DNA of 64,000 nt from Kluyveromyces lactis. Taxonomy: Eukaryota > Ascomycota > Saccharomycetes > Saccharomycetales > Saccharomycetaceae. Each line of letters starts with the position of its first letter. The stretch's first letter is position 1. The stretch is from contig NC_006038.1 of the NCBI RefSeq assembly GCF_000002515.2, positions 682,001 through 746,000 of the forward strand, written 5' to 3'. A model generated the notes under the pieces. That model ran no database searches and was not told the origin of the DNA. It worked only from the letters and a program-made list of their open reading frames with translations. A program made the position numbers and the translations under genes. Positions 30,701 through 39,436 of the stretch are shown here, in pieces.

Positions 30701-31805
30701 TGTCCTAAACGCTCATGGTGTCTCCAATGAATACATTTCTGTTGTCGCTAAACCAAACTTTGCAGCACATCAAATTACCATTTCTGATAAAGCCGGCTCT
30801 GCTATTTTCCAAGGCACGAGAGGCAAATTGCAACAAGCATGGTCCTCTACCTCCTATGAAATGCAAAAGCTAAGAGATAATCCAAAAACTACTGTTCAAG
30901 AATTTTCTGCCATTAACGATGATAAGGACCCAGGTTTACATTATGCCTTGACCTACAACCCTACTGATGACCTGCAAATTGGTGCCCAACTATCTGCAGT
31001 AAGACCTAAGGTTGCTATTCTAAGAGAACAAGGTGTTAATGGTCAAATGGAAATGGCATGGTGTTTCCAACAAGCTGGTTTCGATCCCATCGATGTTACT
31101 ATGACTGATTTGATTGGTGGCAAATTTAATTTGAACGAATTCACTGGTATGGCTGCTTGTGGTGGTTTCTCTTACGGTGACGTTTTGGGTGCTGGTGCTG
31201 GTTGGGCTAAATCTGTGTTGTATCACGAAGGTGTTCGCAAACAGTTTGTCAACTTCTTCCAAGAAAGAGAAGATACTTTTGCCTTCGGTGCATGTAATGG
31301 TTGTCAATTCTTGAGTAGATTGAAATCTATCATTCCAGGATGTGAGAATTGGCCATCTTTCGAAAGAAACCTTAGTGAGCAGTATGAAGCCCGTGTCTGT
31401 ATGGTAGAAATTGTCCAAGATGACGGAGCTGAAGCTCAATCTGTGTTCTTCAACGGTATGGTGGGTTCTAAATTGCCAATTGCTGTTGCTCATGGAGAAG
31501 GTAAGGCTACATTCACTGATGAAGATCAATTGAAGAGATTCGAAGAACAAGGCTTAACTGGTGTCAGATACGTTGACAACTACGGCAACGTAACAGAGAA
31601 ATTCCCATTCAATCCAAACGGTTCGCCAAATGGTATTTCAGGTATCAAGTCTCCAAACGGTAGGGTTCTAGCGATGATGCCTCATCCAGAGAGAGTTTGC
31701 AGACTAGAATCCAACTCCTGGTACCCAGATGGTAAATACGAGGAATGGGAAGGATACGGTCCTTGGATCAGGTTGTTCAGATCTGCCAGAAAATGGGTCG
31801 GTTAA
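27756..31805 (+). CDS. ADE6: Phosphoribosylformylglycinamidine synthase
   Basis: 1349 residues from ATG 27756 (Sc 1358); the open frame extends nine codons up only through TTG. Large PurL type: an N-terminal PurS-like domain ([16 protein letters not shown]), a linker, two FGAM-synthase halves with ATP-binding segments ([33 protein letters not shown] and [17 protein letters not shown]), and a C-terminal class-I glutamine amidotransferase. In the last part the nucleophile is FGACNGCQF and the catalytic His lies in MMPHPERV. The enzyme converts FGAR, glutamine and ATP to FGAM, the fourth step of purine synthesis, in the cytosol. Frequent use of preferred codons suggests high expression. Sc synteny (YGR061C) is kept with COX18 and ERG25. 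Confidence 0.98.
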   Translation: [1349 protein letters not shown]

Positions 31806-32157
31806 GAAAAAAATAACCCATTTTGAAGTTTCTCGATCTATATAACCAAACGTATATGTATATTAATTAGATATAATAACCAGTCATAATAATGTTAACT
31901 AAATGTTTTGAGAAGAGAAAGAGCGATAGCTTGAAAAGAGTTTACCATTAGTTTTATACTTTAAAAAGTGCTACATATACAATATACGAAGATAAATTCC
32001 GTCTTTGAAAAAAAAAAAAAGATATAATCATATAGGAACGCTTTATAGACGCGTTTTAAAACACTGAGAGAATGAGAGTTTAATTGATGTTGTGTGTTGT
32101 ATCAAGAGGAAAAACCAATTTCATCATCTATTTGTGATGAAATTTGACCTAAAGAAC
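31806..32157. other. Convergent 3' flanks ADE6/ERG25
   Basis: 352 bases, A/T-rich with a poly-A run near 32009-32021. No gene was seen. Confidence 0.6.
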
Positions 32158-33108
32158 TTAATTAGCTTTCTTTGCCTTCTTTTCAGCCTTTAGCTTCATT
32201 CTTTCTTCTCTTTCAGCTTTAGCTTCCGGGCCAGCTTCAGTGTCCAATACATAATCCCACCATCTGAAAGAGGAAGCGTAGTTCCCGATGAAGTAATGGT
32301 GATGTAGATCGTGATGTTCAGCACCAGACCAGAATGGCAAGAATTTGTTTAAAGACCATGGGAAATCGTAACCAGAGTGAGAATCGACGGCTTGGAATAA
32401 TCTCATGGTAATCCATAGACACAAAGTGAATAGATGCAAGTTACCGGTGTACATGACGTAGAAGATTGGCATACCAACGGTACCGAAACCCAAGGACAAA
32501 GTTTCGACAGGGTGAGCGTACTCAGCAGCTAGACCGAAAGGAGCCGCGTAACGATGATGTTGCTTGTGAATATACTTGTAGAAGACACCGTAATGGAACA
32601 AACGATGGAACCAATAATGCCAAGCATCTTCTAGGAAGAAGAACAAAGAAATTTGTTTAGCCATAGTAGTCAAAGATGGGAAGGGTACCGCGACAGAGAT
32701 ACCTAATTTTTGACACATTGGATGGAAAGTCCAAATTGGAATAGCTTCCACTAGGAAATGTGATAGAAGAACAGATTTCAGACAGAAAAGTTGTTCCTTC
32801 GCAGAAGGAATCTTTGTTGGTTGAATCTTCCATCTTCTGAAATATGGTATTTGATCGATGATAGCCCAAGGGAGACATCTGAAAAAGTACATGAATTCAT
32901 GTAACAAGAAAAACATCAAACCGGTAGCCAAGATATCGTTATTCATATAACAGTACCAAGCAGCCCAATATTGTTCCATGAAGTTTAATTGTGGTTGAAC
33001 AACTTTTATGTTAGAGAGCACCTGGCCATAACTCAAACCTTGACCTTGACCAACAAGTTCAGCAATTGTACCATTGCTGAACACTGAAGACATGACAGCA
33101 GAAGACAT
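32158..33108 (-). CDS. ERG25: C-4 methylsterol oxidase
   Basis: 316 residues from ATG 33108 or 311 from ATG 33093. The shorter start ([14 protein letters not shown]) aligns better with Sc MSAVFNNATLSGLV. The rest is almost collinear with Sc Erg25 (309). The three histidine clusters that bind the di-iron centre are present: HRLFH, HKQHH and HHDLHHH. Several membrane segments precede them. A Lys-rich tail ([12 protein letters not shown]) resembles a C-terminal ER retrieval signal. Erg25 removes the C-4 methyl groups of 4,4-dimethylzymosterol together with Erg26 and Erg27. The start lies 41 bp from a TCACGTGA box. A sterol-response-like palindrome lies about 370 bp upstream. Confidence 0.97.
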   Translation of the reverse strand: MSSAVMSSVFSNGTIAELVGQGQGLSYGQVLSNIKVVQPQLNFMEQYWAAWYCYMNNDILATGLMFFLLHEFMYFFRCLPWAIIDQIPYFRRWKIQPTKIPSAKEQLFCLKSVLLSHFLVEAIPIWTFHPMCQKLGISVAVPFPSLTTMAKQISLFFFLEDAWHYWFHRLFHYGVFYKYIHKQHHRYAAPFGLAAEYAHPVETLSLGFGTVGMPIFYVMYTGNLHLFTLCLWITMRLFQAVDSHSGYDFPWSLNKFLPFWSGAEHHDLHHHYFIGNYASSFRWWDYVLDTEAGPEAKAEREERMKLKAEKKAKKAN

Positions 33109-33148
33109 GATTGGGAATTTGAGAACTTAATGAAGAAGTTATTTTGTA

Positions 33149-33156
33149 TCACGTGA
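33149..33156. promoter_or_regulatory. TCACGTGA E-box of ERG25
   Basis: Perfect palindromic E-box 41 bp upstream of the first ERG25 ATG, unusually close to the start codon. Use by Cbf1 or another bHLH factor is inferred. Confidence 0.45.
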
Positions 33157-33423
33157 TGTGTTATTTCTGTTGAAGAAGGGTGTTTTCGATACTATCCACG
33201 AAACTACAAGAAAAAAACACACACAATTGGGTAGGAATACGGTTTCTATTCCTTTGTTTCCTGACCTGTTTGTTAACTGATGTTAGCCCTTGTGAAGTGT
33301 CACAGAAAGATCACTTATTCTATCTTTGGTCTCTCTTCCTCTATCTTGAAACCCACTTTATATACTTTACATACAAATTTATACAGTGAAAACAATGAAG
33401 ACCCATTTTTTACTCACTAAAAC

Positions 33424-33444
33424 AATTTTGTTTTATACAAAATT
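33424..33444. repeat. 21-bp palindrome upstream of ERG25
   Basis: AATTTTGT and ACAAAATT arms around TTTAT. Similar in plan to the palindrome that follows at 33471-33496. Confidence 0.75.
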
Positions 33445-33470
33445 TCAATTACAGCTTCGTTTCGTTCCAT

Positions 33471-33496
33471 AAAAATTTCGTTTATACGAAATTTTT
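33471..33496. promoter_or_regulatory. 26-bp palindrome containing a sterol-response core
   Basis: Eleven-base perfect arms (33471-33481 and 33486-33496) around TTAT. It includes TATACGA at 33483-33489, the reverse of the Upc2/Ecm22 core TCGTATA known from sterol genes. Regulation of ERG25 by it is inferred. Confidence 0.6.
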
Positions 33497-34130
33497 CTCA
33501 TTCAGTTTCTTGGTCTGATTTCTCTGATCATTTTTTTTTCCGTTCCAGATTTGCTGTAACGAGATGAGATGAGCTGGAAATTGGGCCTGCAAAAATTGAA
33601 GAAAAGGCACAAGCCATGCCATCCCCTGGCTGAATTCAGTGAGTGCGGTTTCAATTCTCGTTCGGCCCTTTCTTTTTTTTTTTATGTGCTTCTCGTTCTT
33701 TTCGGCAGGAGATAATCTTCTGGGCTAATTCGAGAGGAAAAAGTGGTTGCTGTACGTAGTTTCTAAGTAACAGAACTTCGTTTAGGGCAGATACAGCCGA
33801 CAAAGAAGGGAGGCGATTAGAATTGTTTACTTAGGTGGTGAATATGATATGGAGAATCAGCTCATGTGGAGGGAACATCGGCGTGTAAGAATATGGTGGT
33901 GGTTTAGGAGGGAGTAAAGTGCGAATTCTATCGCACTTTTGTTTATCGCTCTCGTTTAGTGTTCGTTAAATTAAACGAAAGAAAGTGGTGTGCAGCTTTT
34001 GGTTGTTTTTTTTTTTTTACGGTAAACGATGTCATGATGTTGACGTCGTGTTTTTTTTTTTGGTTTTGTGACACTTGGATTCGTTACCCGGATCTCAGTG
34101 TGAAGAATGATAAATCAAAAGAAACTTTTG

Positions 34131-34138
34131 TCACGTGA
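34131..34138. promoter_or_regulatory. TCACGTGA E-box upstream of NMD4
   Basis: Palindromic E-box about 170 bp before the NMD4 ATG. Confidence 0.4.
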
Positions 34139-34304
34139 CTGTTCTTGTTCTCGATGCCTTTCCCATCTCATGCAAAAATTATACCTGCGCATTCATACAT
34201 ACATCGGTATTCCATCGATGACATAGGAACGGAAATTATACATACATACATACATTTATATACGTGTACCTCCTCGGTCAGATCTGTTCCCTGCTGTTTC
34301 ATCT

Positions 34305-35039
34305 ATGATCCTCAATTTCATCATAGACTCGTCGTCATTTGAAAAAGGGTTGGGAAACATTGCCATATGGTCGAAACTTAACGACCCGAAATTGACCATT
34401 AATGCTTATCTACCGCTATTCACTATTCAGGAATTGGATTTCCAACGGTTTAAACGCAAGTCAGTAGTCGCCAAGAGGGCACTACATTTCATCGATTTGT
34501 TACAAGATAGTACCAGTTTCAAGTTGCATTTAGAGTACCCAGAATTGAATGAAGCCATCTCGTGGAATGAAACGGTCAAGTTGTGCCAGCAAAATTCACA
34601 TACGTCTTTATCCCAGCATCAGATCTCCGTCATACCGATTAGGTTTAAGAAGTTGCTCAAGAGTTGCTATTACAAATGTCACTATAAATCGCACGATCTC
34701 GATGAGGATATAGATCATACAAATGAGAAATCAGATCCCGATGATAAGGGATGGGTTTTAGTTACAGAGGATGACACTGTGAGGTCGTTGGCAACACAGT
34801 TCCAGATCCCGTTTATCTCGGTAGTGGAAGCAGACGCTATCATCAATGCATGTATCAAAGATAAATCATACGTTGTCAATGAGAAATTCTCAAAGACAGT
34901 TATTAAAAAGGCTAATAAAGTTAAAGAACAAGAAGACGGGAAAAAAGTGTTCGTTACTGACTTTAAGAACGACTTCTTGGCCCCAAGAGCTAAAAGCGGT
35001 GAATTGTGGACGCCAACTTCGGCCAAGAATAAATCTTGA
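34305..35039 (+). CDS. NMD4: PIN-domain nonsense-mediated decay factor Nmd4
   Basis: 244 residues (Sc 218). The N-terminus NFIIDSSSFEKGLGNI..W matches Sc NFIIDASAFEKGLGNI..W, with the first PIN acidic residue in IIDSS. Further matches are LFTIQELDFQRFKRKSVVAKRALHFIDLL, RFKKLLKSCYYKCH, GWVLVTEDDTVRSLATQFQIPFISVVEADAI and the C-terminal SGELWTP. Nmd4 binds Upf1 and assists nonsense-mediated mRNA decay; it corresponds to the SMG6-type PIN module. The extra length is an Asp/Glu-rich insertion before GWVLVTEDD. Strand and position (Sc YLR363C) fit the interleaved map. Confidence 0.93.
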   Translation: MILNFIIDSSSFEKGLGNIAIWSKLNDPKLTINAYLPLFTIQELDFQRFKRKSVVAKRALHFIDLLQDSTSFKLHLEYPELNEAISWNETVKLCQQNSHTSLSQHQISVIPIRFKKLLKSCYYKCHYKSHDLDEDIDHTNEKSDPDDKGWVLVTEDDTVRSLATQFQIPFISVVEADAIINACIKDKSYVVNEKFSKTVIKKANKVKEQEDGKKVFVTDFKNDFLAPRAKSGELWTPTSAKNKS

Positions 35040-36085
35040 AAACTGTCTCTCTTTTTTTTTGCAATTCCCCACCTTCAATCCTTGCTTGCATTAATGAAAA
35101 ATTCGGTTTGTTTCATAATGATTTCCAGTTAGAATTAACCTAACTTGAAGGAATACACCCATACTAACGGCTATGGTTTATTGGGAAGAAGTACTATTCT
35201 AGTTTTCCTTCCAATGCGTGATGTGATACTATTGTTGTTTCCCGTTGTGAAGTTTTGTTCGTTGCTATTCGACGAAATGCTTCCGGCTGGTGAAAGTCAC
35301 ATATAGCTCCACCGTTCTACATAATAGGTCCTCAGATGAAGCTGCTTCATCCAAGACTTGGTAACTACGACTGTTTGCCGTCAAGCATTAGATTCTTTTA
35401 TCTATCTAATTCAAGTTCTACGTATTTCAAATGCAAATGGTTATATTATTTGTTTCATTTCAGTTATTATGGTTAAAGGTTTCTATTCATCGAGTGAGAA
35501 GTACTTAAACGCCCACCCTAACATTAGAGATGCCAGAAATGTACCTAGATGTAGTCATCATTGAAATCTTTGTGATTGAGACTAGACAGGGTTTCCAATG
35601 CCTAATCTCAAGTCATATAATCTTCGCATATATTTCTATAAAGAAAAAGAAGAGTAACCGAAGACAACTCTTACACACATCAACCGTGAAGAACACTTTC
35701 CTCGCCATTCATGTATGTTGAGTGTCAGCCAGTATATTTACCCTCTGTTGGTCTTTTTAACTTCCTACTTTCCATTACGATTAGTTGATAGTAAAGAGAT
35801 GTAACTGTAGGCAGTTTTGGATTTTTTATACAAAATTTTTTTAAACCTCTGTTGTTTATTTTTACCCGGATATGCGTCAGTTCAAGCACTTCAAATAATG
35901 TCATTAGGGCAGATAGAAACAAATTATTCCGGCAGGATGATAACTGAACTGATTATCAGAAAAAATATCAAATTTATTATGTTAATGACGTATTGAGCAT
36001 ACTATTCTATATCTTTATTTATTTTTTTATGTCTTCCGATTTTCACTGAAATGGATAAACTGTGCCTTTCTCAAGCAAAAGACTT
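35040..36085. other. 1.05-kb gap between convergent NMD4 and SPR3
   Basis: Unusually long for convergent genes here. Only short open frames, mostly from non-ATG starts, were seen. No tRNA-like internal promoter boxes were seen by eye. Possibly an unrecognised RNA gene or a decayed gene, but nothing supports either directly. Confidence 0.5.
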
Positions 36086-37732
36086 TCATCTAGCTAATTC
36101 AGAATGTGAAGATAATCCAAGTTTAGAAAATCTCCTGGGCCTCTGTTTATTCACCCTTGTCTCCAATTCATTGCATTCGGAACGAATCTGTTGGACTATT
36201 GTATGAAGATCCTCGATCTCGTGGTTGAATAAATTTTGCTTGTTTAGCAAATCCTGTTTCCAATCCTTGAATCTTTTTTCTTCCATTGACACAATCTCGC
36301 TAAGCCGTTTCTTTGCTTCCCATTGCTTATGGATAAACTCAGGGGACCATTCGATAATCAAATCATCCATAAATTTCTTGTTGAAGGCTTCATAGAATTT
36401 ATAGTTTTCTAATCCATTCTGATCGGGATTATCAAGATCTAAGTTAGTCAAATCCAAATGATCTGGACAGTTGGTCTTAGCCTGTTGAATTCTTGATAAT
36501 AAGATATGAGAACGACATTTTTCGTAGTAATTTTCACATCCTACAGCGAAATCAACAAGATTTTTAGACATTAACACTGTTCTTAAAGCAGTAAATTCGG
36601 AATGTAGCGGATTCTCAACTTCCACATTTCCCCATTTGTATTTTCTACCACGTACCAATTTCCCTTCGTTATTTGTTACCATTTCATCGGAACAAACGAT
36701 ACCGAACGGATACGTATCGAATATTGTTTGGCAGTTGGGATGGTTTTGATCCAAGAAAGAACAAACTTTTATCTCTTGCTTTTGAAGAGTTTCTCTGATT
36801 TTCCTCTTATACATTTCTAAGTCAGCCGAGGTTAACCCATCAATTTTGGCGATAACAGGGATCAAATTAACCCTTTTAGAAATTTCTTCCATTGCCGCAA
36901 TGTCTAATGCACTCAAGCCATTTCTGGTCAAGTTTATGAAATATAAGCAACAGTGAATACGGTTATCCTTAAGGGAAGCTCTCAATGGCTGCTCTTCTTG
37001 AAAGATATAAGATCTATATTGCTCATCAATGTAATTTACAATTGGTGACCAAGAAAAATTATTGTTTGCAAGGTCGCCAAATCCAGGTGTGTCAATGACA
37101 GTATATCTCAAGGTAAACCCATTTTCAACTAACTCACTCTCATGGCGAACGATTTTCGTTGTCTTTGTGACTCCTCTTTCTGTCATATCAGATTCCCATA
37201 CAGTAGGTAGAAGTGAAGTTCCGAACAAGGTATTGATGAAAGTTGTCTTACCTAATCCAGATTGCCCTACTACCATCATGGTGAATTGAACACCGTTTTT
37301 TTCAATGAAAGTTTCCTTTTGTAGAGGAATAGAATCGATACCAATGTGATAGTGTTCATCAATAACAGACGGAGTGATAAACTTCGAGCAGTTCTCTTGA
37401 GTTGTATTGGCTGTAGAAGAATTCATGACCGAATTTAGCGTATAGAAGTCACCTTGAACGTTTATATCCACATCTAGACTCTTCAAAGCGCTGTTAGATT
37501 CTGTGGAATCAGCTTCGAACAATCGTCTAACCGAATCGAGCACCTCTTTTTTTTCTTGAGACTGCGGTTTCACTTCAGTACATTCTTCTTCAGGTTGCTC
37601 GTTAATGACTTCCAGGTTATCTGCATTCGAACCATATTTTGCTGGTCCATAGGAAATGGAATCATATTCAACACCAGTTGCTTCAATATAATGATCCATT
37701 GATGAACCCCAGCCATTCTTAGTTGAATTCAT
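36086..37732 (-). CDS. SPR3: Septin, sporulation-type (Spr3)
   Basis: 548 residues (Sc Spr3 is 512). A septin GTPase domain at about 140-430: P-loop GQSGLGKTTFINTLFG (near 153), switch II DTPGFGD, and the septin-unique KRKIRETLQKQEIKVCSFL and YPFGIVCSDEMV segments. The G4-type motif is divergent: IAKIDGLTSAD replaces the usual AKAD. A C-terminal coiled coil covers about 475-535. The N-terminal 130 residues are variable. Placement between ERG25 and PEF1 matches Sc YGR059W. Sc Spr3 replaces a vegetative septin at the prospore membrane in meiosis. A mid-sporulation-like element at 37861-37869 agrees with that timing. Confidence 0.9.
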   Translation of the reverse strand: MNSTKNGWGSSMDHYIEATGVEYDSISYGPAKYGSNADNLEVINEQPEEECTEVKPQSQEKKEVLDSVRRLFEADSTESNSALKSLDVDINVQGDFYTLNSVMNSSTANTTQENCSKFITPSVIDEHYHIGIDSIPLQKETFIEKNGVQFTMMVVGQSGLGKTTFINTLFGTSLLPTVWESDMTERGVTKTTKIVRHESELVENGFTLRYTVIDTPGFGDLANNNFSWSPIVNYIDEQYRSYIFQEEQPLRASLKDNRIHCCLYFINLTRNGLSALDIAAMEEISKRVNLIPVIAKIDGLTSADLEMYKRKIRETLQKQEIKVCSFLDQNHPNCQTIFDTYPFGIVCSDEMVTNNEGKLVRGRKYKWGNVEVENPLHSEFTALRTVLMSKNLVDFAVGCENYYEKCRSHILLSRIQQAKTNCPDHLDLTNLDLDNPDQNGLENYKFYEAFNKKFMDDLIIEWSPEFIHKQWEAKKRLSEIVSMEEKRFKDWKQDLLNKQNLFNHEIEDLHTIVQQIRSECNELETRVNKQRPRRFSKLGLSSHSELAR

Positions 37733-38151
37733 TGCTTTACCGTTCGAAGCCTCCTGGTAAACGTCAACAAATGTAACACTTCCACGATAAATCCAGTCAC
37801 TGGGGGGTCAGTTCCTTGTTTTACTACTCTTATACTATTATAGATTTTTTTCTGTCGCTGGACACAAAAATCAAAAAAGTATTGAAATAGAAAAATTAGT
37901 ACTTTATGTCACTACAGATATTTCATATGCCAGTGATTTTTTCTTGTTGCTCGAAGTGACTCTGCTCATCGCTCTAGTCTGAGGATGTAGTTTTTTTTTA
38001 GCTTCGAACGAGGGAACAAGCTAAGTGTCGCGATCTTCTTCAGCTGGATAATGAAAGTGTAGAATAATTAAAGATTAATAGAATATTTGTTATTCGATAG
38101 GAATTACGGTTCCTGGTGAATCTGCTTCACCATATAGTACATTTTTTAGAA
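37733..38151. other. SPR3 promoter and PEF1 3' flank
   Basis: 419 bases. Contains GACACAAAA at 37861-37869. Otherwise A/T-rich with no gene seen. Confidence 0.55.
37861..37869 (+). promoter_or_regulatory. Mid-sporulation element (Ndt80-type) upstream of SPR3
   Basis: GACACAAAA fits GNCRCAAAW exactly and lies about 130 bp upstream of the SPR3 ATG, on the opposite strand. Sc SPR3 is a classical Ndt80 target. Confidence 0.55.
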
Positions 38152-39436
38152 TTAATGTGGCAAGAATTTGCCTAAGTACAAAGTTAGATCTATGAAATCT
38201 TTGTATGCAATGGTTGCAGTCCCTTCTTGTTGCAAGTCATACTTACGGAAAACTTTGGTTAGTCGCATTAACCATACTAACGTTTCAACAAATCTATCAA
38301 ACTTCATTTCTTTGTTTAGCCTTTGCTGGTCAAAGTATTCCGCATAGCATTCAAACAATTTCTCACTAACTTCAAAAGGAATTAGATATCCCAACGATTG
38401 GACAGCTTTATGAAACTCAGCCATCGTTAGCGTAAATGAGCCGTTGATATCGTTATCTACAAAACATTTTCTCCATTTTTTAACTCTCTTGTATAACGAA
38501 ATGAATTCATTTAAGTTGACAGTACCAAATCTAGAGCCACCAAACAAGTTTATTAGTGATTCAATTGAACTTGTACAAAATTTCGACCCATCATCATTCT
38601 GTAACAAATTATGCAGTTCGTCTGCCGTGAGTCTGCCCATGTTTTTCAAGTCATGGTTGTTGAAAAGCTCGGTTGCGATTAAGTTATCTTGTTGTTCTTG
38701 TTGGGACTCTTGTGATGCTATAGAACCTGCGCTAGATGCGGCCAGTGGCTGATTTTTGCGATACTGTACTTGAGGTGCCGATGAAGACTGCATAGAGCGT
38801 GGTGGTGGAGGGTTTGGGGCCCTTATTGAGATATTTTGTGGTGAAGAATGCGGTACTGTTGCTACTGGATGACCTGCAGTTTGACTTTGATAGTAAACCT
38901 GTTGTGGTGGAGCATAAGTTGACATACTGGCGGAACTACCATTATGGGCAGGCATTTGAGCCATCACCCTGGAAGGTGCAGGTGGCTGTTCATAGCTCGG
39001 TACCCTTGGTTGAGATCTTTGTAGCCCAGGTCCTGCTCCGTGTTCGTAACCAGACATCATGGTTCTCTGCTGTGGCAGTTGTGATTGTTTTTGATAACTT
39101 GAATCCAGTGAGTATGACGAAGGTGCATGGTGAATGGATGGGTTCACAGGTACTGGCTGTTGTTGCAGCTTTGGATTGATACCATATTTCATCTGCCGGC
39201 GTCTTCTCTCTACCTCTTCTCTCCTTTTACCCTCTTTCATCGCTTCTTCTGGGGTCGCGTACAACTGTAATTATTAAGTGTTTAGGAATGGAAAGTTAGT
39301 GACAATGACATTATTATCGGGGGGGGGGGGGGGGGGGGGATGGGGAGCTCTTACCCTCATTAACCTTATAAGTACTTCAATCGATACATACTGGTAATTC
39401 ATCTCCTCCGGAGTAATTTATTTTGTTTGGAGCCAT
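38152..39436 (-). CDS. PEF1: Penta-EF-hand protein Pef1, one intron
   Basis: Exon 1 (39436-39392) encodes 15 codons, MAPNKINYSGGDELP. Exon 2 (39264-38152) continues LYATPEEAMKEG to the stop. The joined product is 385 residues. The join reproduces the Sc start as I remember it (MCAKKLKYAAGDDFVRYATPKEAM). Exon 2 has no ATG at its open-frame start (TTG), so splicing is required. A Pro/Gln/Ser-rich N-terminal half is followed by five EF-hand-like repeats (about 215-385); loops such as DNDINGSFTLTMAEF and LQNDDGSKF are visible. Pef1 is the yeast ALG-2/sorcin relative, a calcium- or zinc-binding protein needed for polar bud growth. It is the last gene of the YGR058-068 block. Confidence 0.92.
39265..39391 (-). 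other. PEF1 intron (127 nt) with poly-C tract
   Basis: Donor GTATGT (39391-39386), branch-like CACTAAC (39301-39295) and acceptor CAG (39267-39265), phase 0. Between donor and branch site lie 21 consecutive C in the transcript (G on the plus strand, 39319-39339). Confidence 0.9.
39319..39339. repeat. Homopolymer G21 (plus strand)
   Basis: Uninterrupted run of 21 G inside the PEF1 intron. The count may vary between strains or be uncertain in sequencing. Confidence 0.85.

Larger units (their letters stand above)
33109..34304. other. Divergent promoter region ERG25/NMD4
   Basis: 1.2 kb. E-boxes lie at 33149-33156 and 34131-34138. Two related palindromes (33424-33444 and 33471-33496) and a GAGATGAGATGAG run at 33561-33573 are also present. 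T-rich tracts lie near 33530, 33670 and 34010-34060. No gene was seen. Confidence 0.6.
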
